A stretch of DNA of 64,000 nucleotides from Deltaproteobacteria bacterium (GTDB taxonomy: Bacteria; Desulfobacterota; Syntrophobacteria; Syntrophobacterales; Syntrophobacteraceae): the NCBI GenBank assembly GCA_021777755.1, contig JAJYDE010000014.1:1-64000 (forward strand), written 5' to 3'. The notes below the pieces were generated by a model. That model worked only from the letters and a program-made list of their open reading frames with translations. It did not search any database and was not told where the DNA came from. A program made the translations under genes and the position numbers. Below, in pieces: positions 41,420 to 50,159 of this stretch (position 1 is the first letter of the stretch; each line of letters starts with the position of its first letter).

Positions 41420-44101
41420 CTATTGAGGCCGTGAGGCCATGTCCAGCTCGACTTTACAGGTCCCCTCTTCGAGCCTCAACAGTTTGAATCCAAGTTTTTT
41501 GACCAGCGAGAGCATTTTTTCGTTTTCAGGGAGCACGTCTCCGACCAAGGTTTGCACTCCATTTTCCCCGGCGATTTCTATTACTCGTTCGATCAGCTTC
41601 TCGCCAAGTCCCTTGCCCTGCCAGGGGTCTGCGACGATTACGGCGAATTCGGCGTCGGGCCGTTCGGGGGGCATTACAAGCCGGCCAACTCCCATCATCG
41701 TGGCCGGGCCGGGGGGCAGCCCTATGGCCGCTATCCCGATTTCGCGGTCGTAGTCGTATTGGGTGAAGCGGACCAGGGACTCGTGGGGCCAGTTTTTGAC
41801 CACCGAAAAATAACGAAAATAGATGGTTTCCGGCGAACAATTGTCGAGCAGGACTTTGACCATGAATTCGTCTTCGGGCTTCATGGGACGGATGAGCACG
41901 GGGGTGCCGTCTTCGAGCATCCATTCGCTTTCATACTGGTTTGGATAGGGGCTGATAATGAGGTGGTGGGGGGCGGTGAGTTCGGAGGTCTGGACGACGA
42001 TGCGGGCGTCGATGGCCACCGGGCGGCCGTTGCTGATTGCAACCGGATTGAGGTCGAGTTCGACAATTTCAGGAAAATCGCTAACCAGTTGGGAGACTCG
42101 AACGAGAAATTCAGCCGTAAGGTCGAGGTTGGCGGGCGCAATGTTGCGATAGCCCTGCAGGAGGCGATGGACGCGGGTTCTTTCCATGAGGCGGCGTGCC
42201 AGGAGCAAATTCAGGGGCGGCAGGGTCACCGCCGAATCCTTGAACACTTCGGTCAAAACGCCTCCCATGCCAAAAAGAAGCAGCGGGCCGAACTGCGGAT
42301 CATGCTTGCTCCCGACGATCAGTTCGATTTCGGACTTTTTCACCTGGTTTTGGACCGTAACGCCGGCGATTCTCGCCTCGGGCCGCGTGCCGGCCACCCG
42401 GGAGGTGATTTCTTCAAAGGCCGCGGCGACCTCCCGCTCGTCTTTGAGGTTCAGCCTCACGCCGTCCACATCGGACTTATGGGTAATGTCGGGGGAAAAT
42501 ATTTTGACGACAACCGGGAAACCGATATGTTTGGCGGCTTCGGCCGCAGCCTGCGGGGTGGAGGCGACAACGGTGCGGTTTACCGGGATGCCGTAGGCGG
42601 ACAAAATGGCCTTTGATTCCACCTCGGTCAGAATTCGTTCTCCGCGCCTGAGGCACTCGTTTATGAAGGTGCGCGCCTGCCTGGTATTGACCTGGATTTC
42701 GTGGGGAAAGCTCGGCGGAGTTTCCTGGAGAAGTTCGAGGTTGCGGGTGTAGGAGTACATGTGCATGAAGGTGTCCACGGCCTGTTCGGGGGTCTCGAAG
42801 GTGGGAATGCCCGCCTCGTTGAGAATTCCTATGCCCGCCTCGACGTCCCGCGCTCCCATCCAGACGGCCATGAGGGGTTTGGAGCGGTTTTTGACCTCCC
42901 CGGCGAGCGCTTTGGCCACACCCGTCGGGTCGGTCATGGCCTGGGGGGTGAGAATGACGATGAGTCCCGAGAGTTCCCGGTCCTCCAGGCAGATGTGCAC
43001 GGCCCGCACGTAGCGCTCCGGCGGAGCGTCTCCCAGGATGTCGATCGGGTTTCCCCTGCTCCAGAAGGCGGGAAGAAGCTCATCGAGTTTTTTGAAGGTG
43101 TCGGCGCCAAGCTGTGCGGGTTCGCCGCCCCAGTTGCTCAGGGCATCGACGGCCATGACTCCGGGGCCGCCGGCGTTGGTTATGAAGGCTATGCTTGCGC
43201 CTGTGGGCCGTTGCATCTTTCCAAGGGCCTGGGCGCAACTGAAGAGCTGGCTTATGGTGTCCACGCGGATGATTCCCGCGCGGCGAAAAGCCGCGTTATA
43301 GGCGTCATCGCGGCCGGCAAGGGAGCCGGTGTGGGAGGCCGCGGCCTTGGCGGCCGCTTCGCTTCGACCCGATTTGACAATAATGATGGGCTTGATGCGG
43401 GAAACCGAGCGCGCAGCGCTCATGAACTTTCGATGCCGGGTCATATTCTCCATGTAGATGATGATGCTGCGGGCCTTGGGGTCGTTGCCCAGGTAGTCGA
43501 TCAAGTCGGCGAAATCCAGGTCCGCCATGGAGCCTATGCTTACGAAGTGTGAAAACCCTATTTTTTCGACGGCCGCCCGGTCGAGGATGGCCGAGCAGAC
43601 GGCTCCGCTCTGGGAGAGCAGGGCCAGGCTGCCCGGTTCGGCCGAATGAGCGGCGAAACTGGCGTTCAGGTTGTTTACCGGCGATATGATTCCCATGCAG
43701 TTGGGCCCGAGGTATCGAATCCCCGCGCGTTTGGCCTCCGAGGCGATCTCGGCTTCAAGCCTCGCGCCTTCTTCTCCCACCTCCTTGCCGCCGGCGGAAA
43801 TGATTATCACCCCTTTTACCCGCGCCTCTCCGCACTCCTTCATGATTGCCGGCGTCTCCCGGATGGGTACGGCTATGATTGCCAGATCGATTGGCGAGCC
43901 TACAGCGGACACGCAAGCGTAGGCTTTGTGGCCCAGTATCTCGTCGTGATTGGGATTGATGGGATAGATCGGTCCCGTAAAGCCGCCTTTTGTCAAATTG
44001 CTCAGAAGCGTAAAGCCGATGGAGCCAACCTTTGAACTCGCCCCGACGATGGCGATTGCCCCGGGTTTAAAAAAATAATCGAGGACCGGTTTTTGAAGCA
44101 T
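41420..44101 (-). CDS. ADP-forming acyl-CoA synthetase fused to GNAT acetyltransferase
   Basis: An 893-residue fusion. Residues 1-470 are a CoA-binding/ligase part of the NDP-forming acetyl-CoA synthetase family (AIVGASSKVGSIGFT, LLSQSGAVCSA, phospho-His in ASHTGSLAGRD), 480-700 an ATP-grasp domain (GFPVVVKIFSPDITHKSD), and about 735-893 a GNAT domain (IRPMKPEDE, VADPWQGKGLGEKLIE). This order matches Pat/YfiQ-type protein lysine acetyltransferases, in which the synthetase half is often inactive. Here the phospho-His motif is intact, so synthetase activity is possible. It could regulate acetyl-CoA enzymes by acetylation; the shunt and PHA genes are nearby. Confidence 0.92.
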   Translation of the reverse strand: MLQKPVLDYFFKPGAIAIVGASSKVGSIGFTLLSNLTKGGFTGPIYPINPNHDEILGHKAYACVSAVGSPIDLAIIAVPIRETPAIMKECGEARVKGVIIISAGGKEVGEEGARLEAEIASEAKRAGIRYLGPNCMGIISPVNNLNASFAAHSAEPGSLALLSQSGAVCSAILDRAAVEKIGFSHFVSIGSMADLDFADLIDYLGNDPKARSIIIYMENMTRHRKFMSAARSVSRIKPIIIVKSGRSEAAAKAAASHTGSLAGRDDAYNAAFRRAGIIRVDTISQLFSCAQALGKMQRPTGASIAFITNAGGPGVMAVDALSNWGGEPAQLGADTFKKLDELLPAFWSRGNPIDILGDAPPERYVRAVHICLEDRELSGLIVILTPQAMTDPTGVAKALAGEVKNRSKPLMAVWMGARDVEAGIGILNEAGIPTFETPEQAVDTFMHMYSYTRNLELLQETPPSFPHEIQVNTRQARTFINECLRRGERILTEVESKAILSAYGIPVNRTVVASTPQAAAEAAKHIGFPVVVKIFSPDITHKSDVDGVRLNLKDEREVAAAFEEITSRVAGTRPEARIAGVTVQNQVKKSEIELIVGSKHDPQFGPLLLFGMGGVLTEVFKDSAVTLPPLNLLLARRLMERTRVHRLLQGYRNIAPANLDLTAEFLVRVSQLVSDFPEIVELDLNPVAISNGRPVAIDARIVVQTSELTAPHHLIISPYPNQYESEWMLEDGTPVLIRPMKPEDEFMVKVLLDNCSPETIYFRYFSVVKNWPHESLVRFTQYDYDREIGIAAIGLPPGPATMMGVGRLVMPPERPDAEFAVIVADPWQGKGLGEKLIERVIEIAGENGVQTLVGDVLPENEKMLSLVKKLGFKLLRLEEGTCKVELDMASRPQ

Positions 44102-44341
44102 TCATTTTTCTCCGGTAAAATAACAACAGTTGGGAAAGTGTTTGGAATCGACGCCCGTATTCTTGTCGCGACGACTCGTCGTTTACAATGGAAAGGTGAA
44201 ATATTGCGGGCGGCAGCCCGGTCGGTGAGCGCAAGCTCCGGGAGCCGGAAGCATTGAACCGGCCGGCCGCGGCGAGCGCATCAAGAGCATGCGAGCCGAT
44301 TGCCGCGGCCGGCACTTTCCCGTGTCAAACGGGGTGTTCAA

Positions 44342-44479
44342 CTAATAGTCATAACCGCACGGGACGCAGACCCCGTCTTCGTCCAGGCAGTGATCGCATT
44401 CACTTTGCCGGCACATCGCGCATTCGGGGGACGTACCGGTTTCAACATCCTTTTCACCGCATTTGGAACAATTGAACAT
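44342..44479 (-). CDS. 45-residue protein with four CxxC motifs
   Basis: Too short for the ORF track. The frame reads MFNCSKCGEKDVETG and continues with ECAMC, ECDHC and VCVPCG, ending YDY-stop. Eight Cys in four CxxC pairs would bind two zinc ions or iron sites. A ribosome site (AAGGGGGG) lies upstream of the ATG. It follows the DsrE-like gene on the same strand, with a hairpin between. Related tiny Cys-rich proteins occur in sulfate reducers and syntrophs; function unknown. The 240 bp from 44102 to 44341 holds nothing else I can support. Confidence 0.75.
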   Translation of the reverse strand: MFNCSKCGEKDVETGTSPECAMCRQSECDHCLDEDGVCVPCGYDY

Positions 44480-44548
44480 GCTGATACCCCCCTTGACGTA
44501 GATTTCACCACCTCAGTTAAAGTTAATGAGCCAAACGTGTCATGCAAA

Positions 44549-44578
44549 GGGCAGCGGCCGTTTGAACGGACCGCGCCC
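44549..44578. terminator. Hairpin after the DsrE-like gene
   Basis: GGGC-a-GCGG-CCGTT / AACGG-a-CCGC-GCCC with a 2-nt loop, directly downstream of the DsrE-like stop codon on the minus strand. Confidence 0.55.
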
Positions 44579-44601
44579 GGATTGGCCGTGCAACGGGTCG
44601 A

Positions 44602-44952
44602 TCAGAAGTTGAAGACTTTTGCCTCGGCGGCCATATCGATCAGGTGGGGCCCCCCGTCCAAGGCCATGTTGGTGCAAAACTTCGCCTCATCGAGTCCCCG
44701 ATTCTTCGCGCACGGCGTGCAGATTCCGATCTCCACCTCGTGTTCCACCAGGTAAGGCAGATAATCGCCGGGGCAGTCTCCCGTCGTGGTCTTGATCGAT
44801 AAATCCCGAGTCTTGTCGGCCCACATGACGCCGCCGTCAATGAAAAAAAGATTTACCTGATGGCCTTTGGAATGGGCGATCTTTGCAAACTGAAGGCATC
44901 TTGTCGCAGCTTCGTTGTTGTCTTTGCTCAGGACGAACAGGAAATTTGTCAT
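44602..44952 (-). CDS. DsrE-family protein
   Basis: A 116-residue protein of the DsrE/DsrF fold: MTNFLFVLSKDNNEAATRCLQFAKIA, then HQVNLFFIDGGVMWAD, and a conserved Cys in IGICTPCAKNRGL. Family members relay sulfur as persulfide in the cytoplasm; no dsrFH partners are nearby. Start at 44952 has AAGGAG upstream (the track adds 11 residues). Monocistronic or with the small Cys-rich gene downstream. Confidence 0.88.
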   Translation of the reverse strand: MTNFLFVLSKDNNEAATRCLQFAKIAHSKGHQVNLFFIDGGVMWADKTRDLSIKTTTGDCPGDYLPYLVEHEVEIGICTPCAKNRGLDEAKFCTNMALDGGPHLIDMAAEAKVFNF

Positions 44953-45071
44953 CTGGTTACTCCTTTGGGGTTTAGGTCGGAGCAATGGAATCGATCGGGT
45001 TTGAGGTCATTATGGACAGGGCAGGGGTATTTTCAAGAAAAATCAACGCGGAAAAAAGCCCGAAGAGCCGC

Positions 45072-46811
45072 TCAAATTGTGGCCCTCGGGGTTGACGACC
45101 TCAATTTATCCAGGAAAAACCGCTCTTTTTCCCGCTCCCCGAGCGCCCTGTGGCAGGCGGCGATCTGTCTGAGCGCCTCGGGTGAGTCCTGGAATTTCAT
45201 CAGGTTCGGTAGAGCCTCGACGAATTTTCCAAGGTTCATGAAGCTGACGGCAAGGCAGGTGTGCAGGGGTTCATTTTCCGGGAAAAGCCGGACGGCTTGG
45301 GTGAGAAGCTCCACGGCTCGGGTATGTTCGCGATTTTTCTGCCCGAGCATTGCCAGGCCAAGATAGGCCCTGGGGTGGGGCGCATAGCCAAGGGCCCTTT
45401 GAAACAGCCTTGCGGCGACGGCTTCCCTTTCGGGTATGGCCTCGATGGCGGCATAGTCGCCATGGCTGAAGGTCATTCCAAGTCTTGAGAGAAAATCGGC
45501 GTGCAGAGGGTAGAGCTGCCTGTCGTCTTCGAGTTCGATGGCATCCACGAAAGAGGGAAGACCTTCATGGAAGGTTTTTCTCAGACGATCGCGAAATCCG
45601 AGGACCTCCTCGCAGTCAAGAGCCGGATCGGTTTCCATGTAGAGTATATCCTCCACGGGATTTAGCCATACCTCGTCGGTGATCGGCATTCGTTCTTTTA
45701 TTTGGTCATAGAGGGCGGTGCCGGGGAAAACCCGCAGGACGTAGAAAATGATGCTGTGGGGCCTGATTTGGCGAATCAGCTCTTCTGTTTGGCTTATGGT
45801 TTCGGAGGATTCGCCTGGGCAGGCGTAAATTATGTAGGCGCGGGCCAGAATGCCGTAACGGGTGGTAAGGGCGAAAGCCCTTTTGATCTGTTCGTTTTTG
45901 ATCTTTTTGTTGAGGCCGTTTCGTATCTTTTCAGAACCGGATTCGACCCCGTAGCTGATCTGAATGCATCCGGCCTTACGCATCCAGTGGAGTATTTCTT
46001 CATCGACCATGTTGACGTGGGAAATGGCGTACCATGAGATGGAGAGGCCGCGCTTCAGGATTTCTTTGCACACCCCGATGGCGACCTCTTTTTTCATCGT
46101 GAAGACGTCGTCCGAGATGTAGAAAAATCTGACTCCCTTGCGGTAGAGAAGCTCCAACTGATCGACGAACCAGGAAATGGAGTGGAACCTCACCTTATGG
46201 CCCCAGAAGCGCGGGGAACCGCAGTAGGAGCAATTTCCGGGACATCCCCTGGTGAGTGAGAGATGCTGGTAGGTGAAGTACCGGGCGGGATTGGGCAGTT
46301 CGTCCAAATCCTCGACGGGGTCGGCTGGCGCGGTTTGAACGATTCGACTACCATCGCGGAAAGCGATCCCCTTGATGGCGAAAGGATCTCCCGAACCCTT
46401 TTCGAGCATTTTTACCAGCTGGAGGAAACTGTATTCGCCCTCTCCGCGCACCACGTAGTCGATCTGAGGAAAATTTCGAAGGAAATGGTCCCAAAGAAAG
46501 GTCGCCCCGACGCCTCCGAAAACGACCTTCGTGTTCGGATTGATCTCCTTTGCCAACCGCGCGATCTCGATCCCGCCCAGGCGATTGGCGTTAAAGACCG
46601 AAATCCCGGTTATGTCGGCGTTTTTTTGCGCCAGTATGTCCTTGATTTTTCGTAGATTGTGGCGGTCCCGGTAAAAATTGAGTATTTCGGCGTCGTAGCC
46701 CTCATGGAGTAGAAGTGAGGCGATGTAGTACAACCCCGAGGGAAGAGCGCCGATCTCCTCCTCCTGGCTTCGTTCCTCGAGAAAGTAGGGATGGATGAGC
46801 AGAATTTTCAT
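45072..46811 (-). CDS. B12-binding radical SAM protein with TPR-like tail
   Basis: A 579-residue protein: N-terminal cobalamin-binding domain (MKILLIHPYF, LLLHEGYDAEIL, FGGVGATFLWD), radical SAM core with RGCPGNCSYCGSPRFWG (4Fe-4S) near residue 190, and C-terminal helical repeats from about 450. Class B radical SAM methyltransferase-type architecture; substrate unknown. It ends an operon with a metallophosphoesterase and MFS protein. A role in lipid or cofactor methylation is possible but unsupported. Confidence 0.88.
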   Translation of the reverse strand: MKILLIHPYFLEERSQEEEIGALPSGLYYIASLLLHEGYDAEILNFYRDRHNLRKIKDILAQKNADITGISVFNANRLGGIEIARLAKEINPNTKVVFGGVGATFLWDHFLRNFPQIDYVVRGEGEYSFLQLVKMLEKGSGDPFAIKGIAFRDGSRIVQTAPADPVEDLDELPNPARYFTYQHLSLTRGCPGNCSYCGSPRFWGHKVRFHSISWFVDQLELLYRKGVRFFYISDDVFTMKKEVAIGVCKEILKRGLSISWYAISHVNMVDEEILHWMRKAGCIQISYGVESGSEKIRNGLNKKIKNEQIKRAFALTTRYGILARAYIIYACPGESSETISQTEELIRQIRPHSIIFYVLRVFPGTALYDQIKERMPITDEVWLNPVEDILYMETDPALDCEEVLGFRDRLRKTFHEGLPSFVDAIELEDDRQLYPLHADFLSRLGMTFSHGDYAAIEAIPEREAVAARLFQRALGYAPHPRAYLGLAMLGQKNREHTRAVELLTQAVRLFPENEPLHTCLAVSFMNLGKFVEALPNLMKFQDSPEALRQIAACHRALGEREKERFFLDKLRSSTPRATI

Positions 46812-46833
46812 TGCACGCCGTTTTCCTCTCCGA

Positions 46834-47658
46834 TCATAACCCCTTGCCGGCCAGAAGATCGATGTATTTTCTGATGGCCGGAAGAGTCGGGGCGAAAAAG
46901 TGCGATTCGAGTTCGCCGCGAAGGCGGTCGGCGGAAAAGGGCAGGCGATGGAGCGTGATCGTCTCTTCTTCTGTGTCGTAGAGGACGGCGTTGGCCATGG
47001 GGATGCCGTCGCGGTTCATGGCGAGGCTGCCGGCTTTGACCCAGTACCTGGAGCTGAGATGGAGCCGGATTGTGAGGTCCTTGCCCGGGGCCGGTCGATG
47101 GATTTTGACATCCCCGGGGGTTGGAGGCTCGCTCAAGGTGCCGGGCAGTTCATAGATCGCCGGCACATGATCGTGGCCGCTAAAAATTATTTGTTTGGGG
47201 AAATAGCTCCACTCGATCAGGCAGTCCTCCAGGGCGGCTTGGTTGAGATAACCGAAGCATTCGATGGTGGGCTCGGCTCCCTCCAAGGGAAGGTGAAAGG
47301 GACTGTGGTGGGTGACGAAGAAATTATCCCTTTCGATCGAGAGCGGAAGAGTCCGAAGGAATTCCACGGCGCCTGGCATGGTGGAAAGAAGGCCCGCATT
47401 GTAGGCGGTAGCCTCGATTCGATCCAGCTGCCCGGGGTTGTCCTTGAAAAGTCCGGCCACCATGAGGTCGTGATTGCCGGCAACGGTTGGAAATCCCAGG
47501 GAGCGCATCCTTGAAAGGGTGCGATCGCCGAAGGGAAGCCAGCCCGCGAGATCTCCCAGGCAGTAAATCTCCTCGGGTTCGACCCTGGCGATCTGTTCGA
47601 GGCAGGCTTCCAAACCGTAGTCGTTTCCGTGAATGTCGCCGAAGAAATAAATTTTCAT
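46834..47658 (-). CDS. Calcineurin-like metallophosphoesterase (YfcE type)
   Basis: A 274-residue phosphodiesterase with the five metal-binding motifs: FFGDIHGNDYGL, YCLGDLAGW, VAGNHD, VTHHSPFH and FSGHDHVP. It hydrolyses phosphodiesters, substrate unknown. GAGGTAG site upstream. 22 nt before the radical SAM gene and 6 nt after the MFS gene, so one operon. Confidence 0.9.
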   Translation of the reverse strand: MKIYFFGDIHGNDYGLEACLEQIARVEPEEIYCLGDLAGWLPFGDRTLSRMRSLGFPTVAGNHDLMVAGLFKDNPGQLDRIEATAYNAGLLSTMPGAVEFLRTLPLSIERDNFFVTHHSPFHLPLEGAEPTIECFGYLNQAALEDCLIEWSYFPKQIIFSGHDHVPAIYELPGTLSEPPTPGDVKIHRPAPGKDLTIRLHLSSRYWVKAGSLAMNRDGIPMANAVLYDTEEETITLHRLPFSADRLRGELESHFFAPTLPAIRKYIDLLAGKGL

Positions 47659-47664
47659 TTTCTT

Positions 47665-48858
47665 CTACCTCATCGATTTGGACTTTTTTTGGACCGTCAT
47701 GAAAAACGGCGCCGATGCGAACTGAGCCGCCATGGAAAACGCCACGAGGCAGGGGATGGAAATATCATATAGAGCGCCCATGAGGAAACTGCCAAGAAAC
47801 CAGAAAAGACCGTATCCGGCGTTGAAAATCCCGTAAGCCGTGCCCCGCCTGTTTCGCGGGGCCATACGGGCCACGGCGGCCCGCATCACGGACTTATGGG
47901 CTCCCATCCCCATCCCCCAGAGGGCCATTCCCGCAAGGCTCAGGGCAAAACCTCCCAGAAAAACCAGCGGAGCGAAAAATGAGGAAAGCAATACGGCGAG
48001 GGTGATGATCCGGATGCCGATCTTGTCGAAGAGGCGGCCAAGAGAGAGTGCTGTGATCGCTTCCATCCCCATGGCCACGGAATAGAAAACGGGAGTCCAC
48101 TGTATCGAGACCACCCCGGTTTTTTCGAAGTGGAAGCCAATCAGGGGGAAATCGGCATATCCGGCGGCGGCCAGCGCCATTCCCGCGAGGTATATCCAGT
48201 AGAGGCCGGGAAGGCCCCCTGGCGCCAGTTCAGGAAGGCCTGTCTCGAGTTCGTCCGGGCGGGGGTAGAGCAGCATGGAGCAAATGAGAACTCCTATCGC
48301 CATGACCGCGGGAATCAGCAGAACCGCGAACCCGGTTCGATAGCCTCCCCGCATGTAGAGTACGGCGGCCACAATCAGGGGGCCGAGCATGGCTCCGGTC
48401 GAATCCATCGCCTGATGAAGCCCGAACCCCCAGCCCGCTCCAACTTCGGAGGCCGCATGGGACAACATGGCGTCCCGGGCCGGGCTGCGGATCCCTTTGC
48501 CTATACGTTCGGCAATCATCAAAGAGGCTGCGATCGCCCACCTCCCGGTGAGGGCGAGAATCGGAACGGCGGCCAGATTGATCATATAGCCGGTGATCGT
48601 TATTGTCCAGTATCTGCGGGTCCGGTCGGTAAGCAGTCCAGAGGCCAGGCGGACGGCGTATCCGGCAAGTTCTCCAAACCCCGAGACGAATCCCACGGCC
48701 AGGGCGCTCGCCCCGAGGGTCCCCAAAAACTGGCCGGTAATGCTGCGGGCTCCCTCGTAGGTCATGTCCGCAAAAAGGCTCACGACCCCGCTAAGGGCTA
48801 TGAACAGCATGGCGGAGCCTGCCCCGGTCGGTTTTTTGTCCACAACGGGTTCGTTCAT
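47665..48858 (-). CDS. MFS transporter
   Basis: A 397-residue, 12-TM major facilitator: SLFADMTYEGARSITGQFL in TM1, LLTDRTRRYW in loop 2-3, and a repeat at the C-terminal half (GRLFDKIGIRIIT). Resembles drug/metabolite transporters of unassigned substrate. Start taken at MNEPVVDKK (48858), since the 20 preceding codons in the track precede any good site. First gene of the MFS-phosphoesterase-radical SAM operon. Confidence 0.87.
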   Translation of the reverse strand: MNEPVVDKKPTGAGSAMLFIALSGVVSLFADMTYEGARSITGQFLGTLGASALAVGFVSGFGELAGYAVRLASGLLTDRTRRYWTITITGYMINLAAVPILALTGRWAIAASLMIAERIGKGIRSPARDAMLSHAASEVGAGWGFGLHQAMDSTGAMLGPLIVAAVLYMRGGYRTGFAVLLIPAVMAIGVLICSMLLYPRPDELETGLPELAPGGLPGLYWIYLAGMALAAAGYADFPLIGFHFEKTGVVSIQWTPVFYSVAMGMEAITALSLGRLFDKIGIRIITLAVLLSSFFAPLVFLGGFALSLAGMALWGMGMGAHKSVMRAAVARMAPRNRRGTAYGIFNAGYGLFWFLGSFLMGALYDISIPCLVAFSMAAQFASAPFFMTVQKKSKSMR

Positions 48859-49134
48859 CGCAAAGCCTTTAATTCGATTCATTACGAAAGGAAGCGGAAG
48901 GGAGCAAAAACCGCGCAACCGATCCTCTTGGGGTTTTCATGATTTAAAAAAATATACGGTTTGTCGGGCCCCGTCAACAGCCGAGCAGAGTCAGGCGGAG
49001 GCTGACCAAAAGAATCGATTGGTGGTAAAATGGACGGGTGGGACGGTTTGGATTTGCGCTATTGTTCGCTTGAGCGAGGGCCGGAGCCGAGGCACGGAGG
49101 ACCACGCGGTTGTGTTCGACCAGGGGGTGAGCCG

Positions 49135-49791
49135 GTGGACAGGTACAACTGTTTCAAAGATTTGCAGGATCACGAGGTCGAAGGGGTCGACTACAGAATT
49201 CGCTGTCGTATCGGGACTACGGGAATCGCCCTTTTGTGCATCCACGGCGGAGACATCGAACCGGGGACCTCGGAGGTAACCGACGGGATCGCCGGGCATG
49301 ATCACACGTTCTATGCCCTGGAAGGTCTTAAAAGCTGCGGGAACAAAACCCTGCACATCACCAGCACGGTTTTTGACGAGCCGACGAGCATCGAAATTGT
49401 GTGTAAATCCGAGATAATCGTGTCCATCCACGGCTGTTCGGAACCGGGCGAGAGTGTGCATGTCGGCGGTTTGGATCAAACGCTCAAGCAGCGTATGGCG
49501 AATATGCTGATCTCGTGCGGTTTCGAGGTTCCCGACGATGCACATTCGAGGTTCATGGGGACCGATCAGAGAAACGTTTGCAATTTGTGCGGCCGCGGGA
49601 TGGGGATTCAAATCGAGCTCAGCCGGGGGCTTAGGAGGCGAATGTTTAGAAATCTTGAAACATTGCGGGGCAGGCGGTCCAGAACCCGACTCTACCATCG
49701 GTTCGTCTCCGCTGTCCGGGAGGCGTTGAGGCCTTTCGGCGCGGTTCAAACCGAGCCTGTCGAATCGGACGGCTGGGAGATGATCCGCTGA
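49135..49791 (+). CDS. Poly-gamma-glutamate hydrolase-like protein
   Basis: A 218-residue protein matching the PghP/YmaC-type family (PF05908): RIGTTGIALLCIHGGDIEPGTSEV near residue 25 (zinc His and Glu), TLHITSTVFDEP, and IIVSIHGCSE, ending with a family C-terminus (NLCGRGMGIQIELSRGLRR). Such enzymes cut poly-gamma-glutamate and are known from phages and bacteria. GTG 49135 matches the family start and has a GGGGGTGAG site; the track start at 49030 adds 35 residues of low-complexity sequence. No capsule genes are nearby. Confidence 0.87.
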   Translation: MDRYNCFKDLQDHEVEGVDYRIRCRIGTTGIALLCIHGGDIEPGTSEVTDGIAGHDHTFYALEGLKSCGNKTLHITSTVFDEPTSIEIVCKSEIIVSIHGCSEPGESVHVGGLDQTLKQRMANMLISCGFEVPDDAHSRFMGTDQRNVCNLCGRGMGIQIELSRGLRRRMFRNLETLRGRRSRTRLYHRFVSAVREALRPFGAVQTEPVESDGWEMIR

Positions 49792-49866
49792 TTCAGTTTC
49801 TTTCCCTCTGCTTATTCGGCCTCGGGTTTGTTGACGAAAGGCTTTGTCAAATTTAGATTTTTAGGA

Positions 49867-49895
49867 TTGACAGGGGATGTGAATGGGCGTAATGG
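49867..49895 (+). promoter_or_regulatory. Promoter of the riboswitch-NRAMP operon
   Basis: A perfect TTGACA (49867-49872) followed after 17 bp by TAATGG, a weak -10. The start site would fall about 10 nt before the M-box, as expected. The weak -10 may be real or misplaced. Confidence 0.45.
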
Positions 49896-49911
49896 GTTAG
49901 CCCTGAGTAAA

Positions 49912-50076
49912 ATCCTCGGTAGGCGAGGCTCCCGCATTGCACAGAGGCCACTGCCCCGATCCGTCCAGAGACGCGCTTCAGGGGTAGAGCAGGCATTCCC
50001 GGATTAAGGGCTTGCCTAAGGTGGCTACGAGTGATTATGTGCGTTACGGCATGCGGTGCTGAAGCTTGGACGAGCG
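49912..50076 (+). promoter_or_regulatory. M-box (ykoK) magnesium riboswitch
   Basis: The conserved core is complete: GGTAGGCGAGGCTCCCGCAT, then ACTGCCC and GTCCAGAGACGC, a GGTAGAGCAG strand, and GCGGTGCTGAAGCTTGGACG near the 3' end, all in the spacing of the ykoK family (RF00380). M-box RNA folds on Mg2+ and shuts off downstream Mg2+ transporter genes. Followed 43 nt later by a terminator hairpin, so control is by transcription attenuation. Confidence 0.95.
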
Positions 50077-50118
50077 GGGAATTGGACGACGGCGGAAAAA
50101 TTGCTCGCCGGTAGTATG

Positions 50119-50159
50119 CCCCTTCCCTGCTAGACGGCTGAGGGAAAGGGGTTTTTTTT
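50119..50159 (+). terminator. Riboswitch expression-platform terminator
   Basis: CCCCTTCCCT / AGGGAAAGGGG stem with a 12-nt loop followed by eight T. Placed 43 nt after the M-box aptamer; predicted to form at high Mg2+ and stop transcription before the transporter gene. Confidence 0.9.

Noticed and set aside
41552-42616. 354-residue plus-strand ORF opposite the acyl-CoA synthetase fusion
   Set aside because: Antisense shadow; Gly/Asp-rich pattern mirrors the codon use of the real gene.
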